Position numbers and translations under genes: made by a program. DNA of 64,000 bases from Toxotes chatareus (lineage: Eukaryota; Chordata; Actinopteri; Toxotidae), in assembly GCA_016801885.1 (NCBI GenBank), contig CM028903.1, forward strand, positions 15,206,535 through 15,270,534, written 5' to 3'. Positions 25,076 to 35,412 of this stretch are shown here, piece after piece. The first letter of the stretch is position 1. Each line of letters opens with the position of its first letter. The notes below the pieces were generated by a model, which was not told the origin of the DNA, did not search any database, and was given only the letters and a program-made list of their open reading frames with translations.

Positions 25076-28000
25076 TGTATGTGTTTGCTTGTGTTTGTGT
25101 ATGTGTGCCCATGCCTGCCTGTGTGTACATTTTGTGAACCTGTGCACATTAGTGAATGGCATCAATTTCCTTCATCTAGTTCAGTGAGTTTCACATTTGG
25201 GGTTATTGTGTCCTGAGGGCAGGAGCCCAGCTGACACAGTCATTTAAAACTAAAACTCCACGGACAGAGACCACTTTAGGTTGGAAATAATGCTCACTCC
25301 CAGTCCTGAGTTTTGCAGACCTTACGCATTGTTCGCTTGCCAGCACAACAAAGTGAAATTTCTGCCACACAACTATTCCCCACATCCTGCAAAGTAGTTC
25401 AACTCTGATTTAAGTAAAAAAAAAAGTTTCTGTAAATAAAGTTGCTCTAAAAAAAACAATCAGTGCTGGCCAGGAACTCATTACGTGGTAGCACTTTACT
25501 CTATTGTGATTGTTGTGCCAAGGTAACGAAGATATTACGACCTGTAAGCGCATATGAGCAGAAGGCGTACCGGATCGTGTTGAGTTTACAGCACTAATAC
25601 CTTTCAAAAAGATAGCGTGCCTCAAAACTGCTGATCACAGCTGCCAAAATCTGGTATCTGAGTCTCTTTCGCTCTGTCCCCGACTCTTTCTCACGCCCAG
25701 CAGAGTCCAGTGGTTGTGGTGATCTGCTGGCCCTTTGAATCGCTGTGTGACGAAAACATGGCTGCTATTGTGTCCTCTCAGACACTCCTTTTCATTGCCT
25801 ATGTCCATATGTGTATGTGTATGTGTTTGTGCATGTGTGTGACTCCTTTCACTCATCTGGAAGCGGCTTACTCCTCTGAGCTGCTCTGCTGGCTGCAGTC
25901 CCAACCAAACCAAAGCTCTCTCTCTCTCCCTTTCTAACCCCCCAATCAAAACTGTCCCGTCTTTCAATCTTTCCTCTCCATCCAGCTTTGTGACTTTATC
26001 TATCATTTCACTTTTCTTTCATTTCGCTCCTCTTTGATTTCACTCTAGTCTGTTTTCAAAGTTATTTGAAAACATTACCCCCCCCGCCTCTGGTTGAGTC
26101 CTTTCTCGTCTTTTCTGAAACCTGTTTATATAAGGTTAATCTGTCTTTGACAAAAGGATGCCCCTCTACTTCTTTGGGCTTCTTGGAGAAGCACTTTGAA
26201 AAATGTGTGGAAAGGATTAAGGTAAGACCCGGAGCCAAGACTAGCTCTTTCTATCTCTATATACTCAACTCTTGAGCCCCCAAACACAGACGAACTGATG
26301 CACATACACCAGCCCTCCCTCCCTCTCTCTCTATTCTTCTTAACAAAACTCTCAATGAAACTCATAGAGTCCCACAACAAAACTTTTTGGACTTGAATTG
26401 ACACCATGTTTCTGGAAGTTCTGTCATGTTGCATGCTGCATTTGCTGTGTGTTTCATAGAGTGCATCAACTAGTTTTGATGTTTTCAAGTAATCTAACAA
26501 TGCAACAACACACAATCTCTGGCACTAAATGTCCAACTGTGACTCAACTTTTTTTTTTAATGTGTTTAGTTGAAAAATTCTGAGGAGACAGGAGGTTGAT
26601 ATTTGTCACATTTCCGTTATGTGCAGTTACTTTTGGCTGGGGAAATAGTTCCAGATGAAAGCTGTTGACGTTGACGTCGAATAATCCTGATTAAAAAGGG
26701 CCCTCTTTTTTGGTGTTTTGAGCAGCACATACAAAACTCCACTCATCTGCATTACGGTGGTGGCAACAGAGGTCTCAAAGTCTCAAAACCTGTTCACACC
26801 AAATCTATCTGCATGGCCAAATATTACAAGCGGTAAGTAATAAAATGCATATTTTTGTGATGGCAAACTGACCTTGTAAATGGATAATGAGACCTACTTG
26901 AGGATAGTTTGTCTACTTTGTTGTTAAATGTCAAAATGCACTTGAGAGCAGTTATATTTCTAATTTACCACTGTAGGTTTGGGTTTGGAAAGTGGGGAAG
27001 ATCTGAGATCTGTTTGTTTGTGTTTCAGCAGGGGAAACGAGTTTGTGCTGTGAGTTTGGGTCTGGCCTGTCGATGATCTGTGCTATACTTCACTGAAGAC
27101 ACTGAAGATGAAGCCAACTGAATCCAAGTTTATTGGCAAGTGTTAGAGGAAATGCACTAATCGGAGTTCAGATTAAATGCTTTCCTGCCCCTGAGCATAG
27201 TGTGTAAGTTGAGCTTGGACAGTGATACTACGCATCCTTGTCTTCATCATCTCTTGAATCCATATTGATGACCACTAGTAACATCAATAATCACAACGCA
27301 TCACCACAAAGAAGCTCATTACGCTAAAGTTTTAACTGAGAAGTGTAAACAGAACGTAAATAACAGCTAAGAGGGTCAAAGTGTCAGCAACTAGCTAAAA
27401 TGTTGGCTCAGCTTGTGAATAGCTTTATATTAAGTTAGTATTATATTTAAAATTGTGCATTCAGACAGTTTACCAATTTATAGAGAGGCAGACACAACTG
27501 TGACCTTTCTGTTTGTCATGTAGCAACAGAGATTCATCTGTGGCAAGTTTTGTGTGAGTGCGTATGTTGATTTTGATGAGAAAATACAGTGTGTATAGGA
27601 TAGGATAGGGCTCCACAGTGTCATTATTTTGTTGAGTGAGTAAACAAGCTGGAAGGAAGACAACACTACCACATACCAAAAAAATGAACTCAGTCATATT
27701 CATGCGTTTTTGTCAAGTAAAGGTGCCAGAACACCACGCAAGATCGTTTCGACCCAGTTTTACCCGGCAGCCACCGTTGTATTTCCGGAGCAACACACCC
27801 AACTCAGACACTTTCTGGTCTGATTTTATCAGCTAGCTAGTTAGTGTAGATCTGGATCACACTTCCTGTCTTCCCTCAGTCAGCCTGTCAGACAGATTGC
27901 TTTCTTCCTCACCGCCTCTGCCCCTCGTCCTTGTCTCTATACCAGCTGCAGCTATAGAGATACTAAAAACTGCCTTCAACAAGGGATACTAGTTGGACAA

Positions 28001-28525
28001 TCACTACATCACTGCCAGGAAACACCTGTCCAAAGCTTCAGACTCTGCTGCTAGTTTAATGACTTACACTGCATTACTGCATTCATAATTGCTTACAATG
28101 TAATGACCTCTCTGCTAACTTACTTACTGTGTGTGTAATACACACACTGAAATTATAGCTCTTTTATTTCTGCAAACACAATTCAAATAAACCCAACACC
28201 AGCAGACACTGGGCCAAATCGCCTTTCACCCAGAACAAACCAGAGCGACATCAGAAGACCCAGAGCAGTAGCTGATCATGGGATTCCAGCTGCGATCAGC
28301 TCCCCTTTAGTCCCCCTACGTGCGGGGATTCTCAGGGATAAGCAGGACAGGAGAGGGACTTTGAGGTTTTCTGAGTTGTGGGCAGAGCTTTAGTGTTTTT
28401 CCTGCCACATCCCAGATAGACCTGGAATGCAGAAGATTCCGGATTTGTGTTTGGGCTGAACTAATTGAGTCCCCTAAAAACCTTGCTACCCTGACTCCAG
28501 GACTGTGGTGGCTCACAAACACACA
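25076..28525. other. non-coding sequence, no gene seen
   Basis: Unique-looking DNA. Small features are an ATGTGT-rich run (25806-25842), a GGATA triple tandem (27598-27610) and a TTTATTGGCAAGTG word (27129-27142) like the start of some fish repeats. The 129-codon minus frame at 26126-26515 and the 123-codon minus frame at 25635-26006 have no recognised domain. Confidence 0.55.
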
Positions 28526-28528
28526 TCT

Positions 28529-28582
28529 ACACACACACACACACACGCACATCCAAAAACACACACACACACGCATGCATGC
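28529..28582. repeat. interrupted (AC)n microsatellite with GCATGCATGC end
   Basis: Two AC runs separated by about 8 bp, closing with an ATGC tandem as at 8726-8754. The frame opening at 28505 is His/Thr-rich because of it. Confidence 0.93.
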
Positions 28583-28684
28583 TCTCTTTTGTCTCTTTCT
28601 GTGCCAAGCCTAATCCCGCCTTACCAGCTGCAGAAAAAAAAGAGAGACACAGAGAGAGAATCTCCTCCCTCCATTCAGTTCCAA

Positions 28685-28855
28685 TTCACTTTTCAATTTC
28701 AAGGTGCTTTATTGGCAAGGCTCTGCCTGAGTGATGCCAAGGCAAAAGAACGGGTGCTTTCAAAGCAAAAAGAAAGACAAAAAAAAAGAAACCGACAATG
28801 GCATTATAATATGGCAAACACTACAATCAGAACAATAATAATAAGCATTGAAATT
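28685..28855. repeat. possible degraded interspersed repeat
   Basis: The start, AATTTCAAGGTGCTTTATTG followed by GCAAG, resembles a fish dispersed repeat in which a GCTTTATTGGCAT head is followed by GCCAAAG-type and A/ATAA-rich sequence. GCCAAGG (28737) and AATAATAATAA (28832) follow in that order. The copy is too diverged to be sure. Confidence 0.3.
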
Positions 28856-28864
28856 ATTTCAATT

Positions 28865-29060
28865 TGCCTTTCATTCCCTTTTTCTGCACACACCGTCTCC
28901 AGGGGGTCAGCGCAGTATTTTCCTTTCCTCTCCTAAATGTGATGGGCCATGGAAAGTGCTCCACCAAACTGTGTAAACACGTGGAAGCAAAGAGGAGGCA
29001 GCAATGGAAGACCGATCACAGCAAATGAGTTTCCCAGGAAATGACTGGGCCTCATGAATT
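28865..29060. promoter_or_regulatory. candidate conserved non-coding element (weak)
   Basis: About 190 bp of balanced composition without simple repeat and without an acceptable coding frame. Enhancer-like texture only. Confidence 0.2.
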
Positions 29061-29061
29061 G

Positions 29062-29730
29062 CCCAAATGTAAGTCCCCCTTATCCAACATGACACCTGAG
29101 TACAGAGGCGCGTAATGTTTATAGTACGGAGAATGTAATATATTTAAAAGATAAATTTGTTATTGCAAGGTAGAGAATTGAAAGGAGATGATTTGTAATC
29201 TCACTGTAGAGTGTTTGATGTTCATTGAATGGAGCTCTGAAGTTAATTTTCAATTCTCTTTGAAAATAATGACTTGTGAGAACAGCAGAGCACTGCCTTG
29301 GTAACATTTTAAAAGGGTGAATAGGCAGGGGTCAAAGTATGGCATGGAATTAAATACATGGACCACAAAAGAAAGAGGAAACTTGTTTGCGCTCTTTTTT
29401 TCTTGTAACCTTTTTGAAAATATAAAGGTCACCACCTGAAAATGAAAAGACTGTTTTCCCAAAACAATAAGGAAAAGAACCTGTTATGTAAAAGTTACCA
29501 TTAAGATACAGGCAAGCAATCGGCAACAAGTTTCTCCAAAAAGACGTTGTCCCTGTATGCAGTATTCTGCATCGTTTGTGTTTTTCTTTGCTAGTTTGTT
29601 GTTAGTCACTTGTAACCAACCTGTTTTCTTTTTTTATGTGTGTAATGGTTGAGCAGAGGGATAGTCATATTTTGACCAAGTGCAGTGAAGAAAAAGTTCT
29701 TTCTTTCTTCTTTTTTTAACCCCATAGGTT
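29062..29730. other. non-coding sequence, no gene seen
   Basis: AT-rich DNA. Frames here are below 75 codons and unrecognised. Confidence 0.6.
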
Positions 29731-29732
29731 GT

Positions 29733-29822
29733 CTGTGCAAGCAACTTAGTATGGCCCAGACTTATAAGCCTGGGTCATACTAAGTTGCTTTCACATATTG
29801 CAACATATTGTTGCTTGCACAG
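29733..29822. mobile_element. nested foldback (MITE-like) element
   Basis: The outer arms CTGTGCAAGCAAC (29733-29745) and GTTGCTTGCACAG (29810-29822) are perfect 13-bp inverted repeats. Inside, 29739-29790 is a 52-bp near-perfect palindrome with no spacer: 24 of 26 positions pair, centred on CTTATAAG (29761-29768). The two structures share the AAGCAAC part, so two alternative foldings exist. No coding capacity and no clear target duplication is seen. CCTAAACCCTAGC-type wording at 29870-29885 suggests it may be one end of a longer non-autonomous DNA element reaching about 29990. Confidence 0.6.
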
Positions 29823-29995
29823 CGTTATCAAGGAAGCAAAGAAGAAAAAACAAAACCACAATCTTTTCCTAAACCCTAGCAAACAATGACTGTTTATTAT
29901 CACCATAACAACAAATGTCTGGTACACCTGCTGCTGGTACGTTCCTATGTGTTGTATCTGAGGGTGACGACAAATGACCTACAGTATGTGGCTGT
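29823..29995. repeat. possible remainder of an interspersed element
   Basis: Contains AATCTTTTCCTAAACCC (29861-29877) and GACGACAAATGACCTACAG (29968-29986), word patterns I associate with a common fish repeat. The call is by memory of wording and has no defined ends. Confidence 0.3.
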
Positions 29996-30273
29996 TCAGG
30001 TTGGAAGGTTTAGAAGTTTCTTTTAGAAGTACTTAGCATAGCATATTTTTATTTTTTTATTCTATTAGTGCCAATATCAGTTAAATGGTCTGGCTTGTCC
30101 AGTTAAAAAAATGCATACATGATTTCAGATATTAGAATTTGCTCACAATCAGAATGATCTAAGAGAAAAGCTTTTAGGTGTGTATATGTGTGTTTGTGTC
30201 TGTGGGTGTAAAATTCCATGGGTTGATTACTTAAGATAAAGAGACTGTCAGGGAGTTACAATTACTCTAATAG

Positions 30274-30274
<1 letters not shown>

Positions 30275-30367
<93 letters not shown>
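30275..30367. repeat. (GT)n microsatellite, about 46 units
   Basis: A 93-bp uninterrupted GT tract, the longest simple repeat in the window. Confidence 0.98.
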
Positions 30368-30370
<3 letters not shown>

Positions 30371-30546
30371 GATATGGCTGCCTTACAGCTTAGTGTTAAC
30401 CACTTGACATTTGGGAAGTGCTTTCATTAAGTTGGACGGCTGTCTCAGACAGTTATGATGACGGGGCTTTGCAAGTTATCCCAGTAAATACTGTGTCCGT
30501 CTTGGATCAATAACAGTCTAATCCCCCAATGGCTTACATTACTCAT

Positions 30547-30587
30547 ACACACACGCACGCACACGCACACACACACACACACACACA
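30547..30587. repeat. (AC)n microsatellite with GC interruptions
   Basis: AC units with several ACGC variants, then about ten pure units. Entirely alternating purine-pyrimidine. Confidence 0.94.
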
Positions 30588-30589
30588 GT

Positions 30590-32595
30590 TTTATAGATGG
30601 AATGCATACACAAATGTGCGCAGACACACAAAACTCACTAGTACGACTTTAATCCTCACAACTGCCACCGGGTCATCAGCTTTGGAGCTTTCAATACATT
30701 ATAGGAAATGTGGGAGGAGAGGCTGATCAACAGAGATGAAAGGGTAAGAAAAAATAATAATGAAAAAAAAAAAACTATAAAAATGATAGAGGATGTTGCA
30801 GTCTAGAGGGTACAGAGTGATACAAGCAGGGCTGTATGAGCAAGGAGTGGGCTACACAATAGTTAATATGTACATTATTCGTCCTGTTTATTTAACAATT
30901 TAACATTTTTAATTTTGTTCATGTTCTAATGGAGGAGTGTTTTAGTTGTGTGTTTTAGTGTTGCAGAATAAAAACCCTGTGCACTTCCTCTACTGACTTC
31001 TGCCTGTAATATTATTTACTGTTCATGACTATTTTGTAAAACAGCACAAGTTTGCCTGGAAAAAAAAAAAGTATAACGTTAATTTTTGATGAGCTTACTT
31101 ATTAAATTTACAAACATTTTCTTCTTTAATTAACTGCAATTGATAGTGTTGCCTTTAATTTAATGATGGTTTTAAAGTCTTTGTAAGGCTTCAACTTTTC
31201 ATGTTCTACCTGCAGCATGAGCAGCCCGTTGCCGTTGAAAATTTAGAGCAGCCTCGGACGATTGGGGCGTAGCTGATATATACTAACATTTCTCATTTGC
31301 CAGATTTTCCACATCGATTGGATATCCTTGAGGATACTTTTCACTCTTTGCTTCAAAACAAATCCTTCAAATTCTGATGTTGAAGTGGTCAGTAGTGCTC
31401 AATAATGCTTCCTTAGTGTATTTTTAAACAGAGTTTAAGAGGTAGACTACAGCAACACATCTGAATATGGGATGAAAACAAGGAAGTTTAATAACTTTTA
31501 CTTGTGTGTTAAGGAAGACAGAAAGGTAATAAATAATGGCATTTGTGATAAAGCATGATGAAGAACACAGACTGATGTAAATGTGTCTACACTGTTCGTT
31601 AAGTTTGCCTTCAAAAGTCCACTGACCCAAGAGGATTTTGGCTTTTTAATCCCAAATGTGAAGGTGGTCTAAACTCAGCCTGGTGTCCTTTGTTTTACTC
31701 ATCAGTTCATTTACATTCCATTTTATTTTTGTGGATGAGGGCTGTCATTATCCATGTTGTATCCTTGTTTGTTTTACCACAGGTAAAACAAATCCATATC
31801 ATGCAATGTAAACATGGAAAATTGCTCCAAATCGATACAGATTTTGCATATAAAGAAAACAGAGGCATTAGTTGTGCTCTTCACCTTGAAAACTGAACAG
31901 CCTAAGCAAGACTGGCATTTATATAATTTTGGTTCAGCATTTAATCAGTCAAAAAATTAAAACAAATGGAAGCAAACCCCTACGCATCACATTCTTACTA
32001 ACTATATTGTTTGTTTAATCTTGTAGGGGTAGGGGGTGTAAGATGTACGAGGCTGATTAACTTTGACACCCAAACCAGTTTTTTCCTTCAGAGATCATTT
32101 GTCTACAAACCAGACCACAACCCAAGGTACAAAAACTGTGGACAACAAAATATGGTAATATGTTAAGTATTTTGGTCATTCTAGATCTCCAACACAAAAG
32201 TATTAGCAGATATTGGTGAGAGATGTTTTATGCCTAAACCAGCGGGTCCAGGAATTAGCTGCTTTGCTAGCTGATCATGTTTTGCACAATCTCCAAACTG
32301 CTGTGTAACAAAGACTCTGACATATGTGCTGAGAGAGTACATTGTTTCAGTTGAGTTGACTTTCCCATATATCAAATAACAGAAGGTTTCCAACCAAAAA
32401 TTGTTCTTTAAAGTAAATGATTACCTGTCAGAAACTCTGATGCCCAACTGACAATAAAAATCAGTCTATGCTTTCTTTCAGTAATGGTTGTGGTCTGAAA
32501 GAAAACAAAGAAAAACAGAGATAAGGAATGCTTGCCAAACTAAATCATGTAGCCTTTCAGGTATGTTGTGATTTAATCTTGACCAAGCTGTGGGA
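30590..32595. other. non-coding sequence, no gene seen
   Basis: AT-rich unique-looking DNA. Frames are under 71 codons. The inverted repeat at 31768-31792 is the only structure noted. Confidence 0.6.
31768..31792. repeat. 11-bp perfect inverted repeat, 3-nt spacer
   Basis: TTTGTTTTACC (31768-31778) pairs with 31782-31792 around ACA. AT-rich and short, so only moderately unlikely by chance. Confidence 0.7.
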
Positions 32596-32599
32596 TGAA

Positions 32600-32840
32600 G
32601 GTTCGATATTGAGCATCATTCGCCCTTGTTTTGACTGTGGACTTGGCAACAGACACTGGATTACTTCTTAATGACAGCAATTTTTCAAGAGGGACAATTA
32701 ATAACTTCCGCAGAAGCGAGAGAAAAAAAAAAGACTTTGTTAATTAGCTTAGTTGAAATGAGTCCACTTTAACTGGGAATTATCAGTAGCAGCGCAGTAG
32801 AACATGCTTCCCTAACAAACACTGTGGCAACAACAGAAAG
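32600..32840. promoter_or_regulatory. candidate conserved non-coding element (weak)
   Basis: Non-repetitive apart from a short A run. Holds AATGACAGCAAT, GGACAATTAATAAC and TTGTTAATTAGCTTAG words with homeodomain-type cores. Conservation untested. Confidence 0.22.
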
Positions 32841-33088
32841 GGCAAAGGGAGGCAAAATGTAATTTTATTTTAGTAACTTAAATATATTACTATTTTTGCT
32901 AAGGCATTAAACGTACTGAGTTTTGATAGTGTACTAGAAATTGAATTATGCAAATCATTCGTTGGGGAAATTGTCCCCAACTCCGCCTTGCTGATTACTG
33001 TAATAAGGTTTTTAACATATTAATATTTTTTTTCTTCACATCACATTTTTTTCATGTTTTCTGAGAGATGATAAAAAACATACTCACC

Positions 33089-33105
33089 CACACACACACA
33101 CACAC
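33089..33105. repeat. short (CA)n microsatellite
   Basis: Eight CA units. Confidence 0.88.
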
Positions 33106-33179
33106 TGGGCTGTGATATGAAGAAGAAACCCTAGTGAAATGGGAAAAATAACTGCACATAAATGCAAATATGATTTTCT

Positions 33180-33400
33180 TGTTTCCATATCAAACCATGT
33201 CTTGGTGTTTACACCCCTTAATTACGATGTTTCATTAATTACAACAGGAATGTAATGGGGAATATTTACAAGCCTTCAAAGGCTGTAAGATACAGAGAGA
33301 AATAAATAGTTGTGCTATCAGGGAGGAATACGCTCAGATGTTTTCTAGCTTTAACTTGTTAATTGTGTTATGTGTTGACTTTGTTGACATGCACGGAGAA
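33180..33400. promoter_or_regulatory. candidate conserved non-coding element (weak)
   Basis: CTTAATTACGATG and CATTAATTACAAC (two TTAATTAC cores within about 20 bp, near 33218 and 33235) precede about 150 bp of non-repetitive sequence. A paired homeodomain-type arrangement, with no proof of function. Confidence 0.25.
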
Positions 33401-35265
33401 TAGCAGGCTCAAAATAAAATTTGAGAGGCGAGGGTGTTGAAATAAATCCTTGGTTTTTTCCACATGTGAATACAAACAAAATAATACAGATCAAGTTTTG
33501 AAGATAGCTGCACTAATGGGAAATTTTTACTATGTTACATTTGTTTAGTAAAGTTATGACTGCACCAAATAGAATTCAGCTACACGACTCAATATGCCGA
33601 GTCATGTCTGGGTTGACATAGTCAAATTATATCTTCAACTAAAATCTAAAGAAAACCAATTTTGCTTTAGCAATCTGATAACACTGAAACAATTTTCAGT
33701 ATAAATCTCATCTCTCCATGAAAGGTACAGGCGAGGGGGTGTGTGGTGTCACACACTGACTAACTTGGAAATCTAATCAGCTGCGACATGTATATATGGA
33801 AAAATGAATACAGTACGTACCATAATACTGTTGCTCTGTGATGTTTGTCATATTCTGTTCTCCTCTACCATAGTGTTTCAACACTAATCCCCCATGTAAA
33901 GGAAACTGGCTTTGACACACTGGTCGTATACCATCAGTGTTATAGTTTAATGGCTGTGTGTGTGTGTGCATATTGTACTCCTGTTTCCTGCCTTTTTCTG
34001 GTTAGGAAGCCCAGGGCTACTGGTAGAGTGGTTGCCATGGAGTTTTGACATCATTTCATAAATGAGAATAGATGAGTCTGGGAAGTCAATATGGGCTGGA
34101 GCTGCTGAAGGGTGTTATGGGAAAAAATGAACACCGCTCCATCGAAATAACCTCCACTTCCTGCTGAGTCCCACACATACACGCACAGATGCTCACACTT
34201 GTGCAGCTAAATTTATCAGCATTGTGTTGGCATGTGTGCCACCACAAGAGGCTCGTTGGGGGAATCATCAAATACGTCAGAAGTAAATAACATTTAAAGC
34301 ATTACGCTGGTGAGGTGTGAAGTTTACTATGCATTTCACACAATGTACTCGCAAACAATGTCCCTTTTGGTGTCGCTACTCATATTCCATTAGTCCGCAG
34401 GATTACTGGTGGGGGGAAAAAAAAAAAAAAAAGCAAGACAAACTAAAATGATAAATCAGGTTTTCTGTTCATGGCTCCAACAGTAAATTTTTAATGTAGT
34501 GATTAAAAGGTGTCCTAACAGGCTGTGTCAGTCCCAGCCCCACACAGAGATGATGCATTAGGATTTTAACTGTCAGCACACTGGGAGATTAGTGAACAAA
34601 CACACATAACAGCAGGAGTCTGCCTGGCTAAGGAGCAATGGGATGGATATGAGAAAGTCCCCAGAGGGGAGTGTGACCTTAGACAGAGATTTTATTTGAA
34701 AGTCCATGCAAGAAATAAACATGTTGATGTGTTTCAGAGGCAATAGTTGTGTTCATGCACATTAAAGTTGTGCATTTATAATGGTAGGTAGAGGTGATAT
34801 CAGAGTATTTGGTCAAACTGATGAATAGTTTGACCATTTGCTGACCAATAATGATGAAAAGATGGATATGACAACTAGAAAAGCAACAGTAACATGAGGG
34901 GTTGAAGGAACAGCAACAAGTAAACAAGTGAACTGTTGGCTATAACCACCCTTCAGCAGGTCCAGATGATGATATAATTTAATTTATAAATATATTTATA
35001 TATGATAAATATGTATTACAATTAAAATGTCATACAAAGGATCTAATCTCTCATCCCTTTTGAATCTATTTCTTTTTCATCAGTGTATAGAAGTTATATT
35101 TCTGGCAATTGCTGGCAAAGAGCTGTTAGAATTGTCCATAAACATGATGACTAGTCTTCAGATAATAACTGCAATTAGTTATTTTAATTATGCATTTTAT
35201 TTTTATTGTTGTTCCTGCATTTTGCAGTGTATTTGCAAGTGGTGATTTCTACAGACTCCCACAAG
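33401..35265. other. non-coding sequence, no gene seen
   Basis: Unique-looking DNA. GTTGCCATGG at 34031-34040 matches ten bases of the RFX-type motif but the second half-site is broken. A G6A16 run lies at 34411-34432. No recognisable frame. Confidence 0.6.
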
Positions 35266-35267
35266 AA

Positions 35268-35412
35268 AGAACAGAGGTTTAGGACCCAGCTCTTTCTATG
35301 TGGAGTTTGCATGTTTTCCCTGTCGTCACATGAAGTTTTGGAAGTTCACCAGTAGACTGAAGACCCTGAATTGCTCATATATGCCCTTTTGTAAAATAAA
35401 TAAATAAATAAT
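35268..35412 (+). mobile_element. degraded tRNA-headed SINE-like element, body fragment
   Basis: TTTCTATGTGGAGTTTGCAT followed by GTTTTCCCTGT, and a later GACCCTGAATTGC block, keep the order of the body of a very common fish repeat whose intact head carries tRNA-like A and B boxes. The head is missing and the copy ends in an AAAT tandem (35393-35412). It is related to the copy at 49920. Family recognised by memory, not by alignment. Confidence 0.5.

Noticed and set aside
34031..34044. Third RFX-like site
   Set aside because: GTTGCCATGG fits but the second half-site reads AGTT instead of NAAC.
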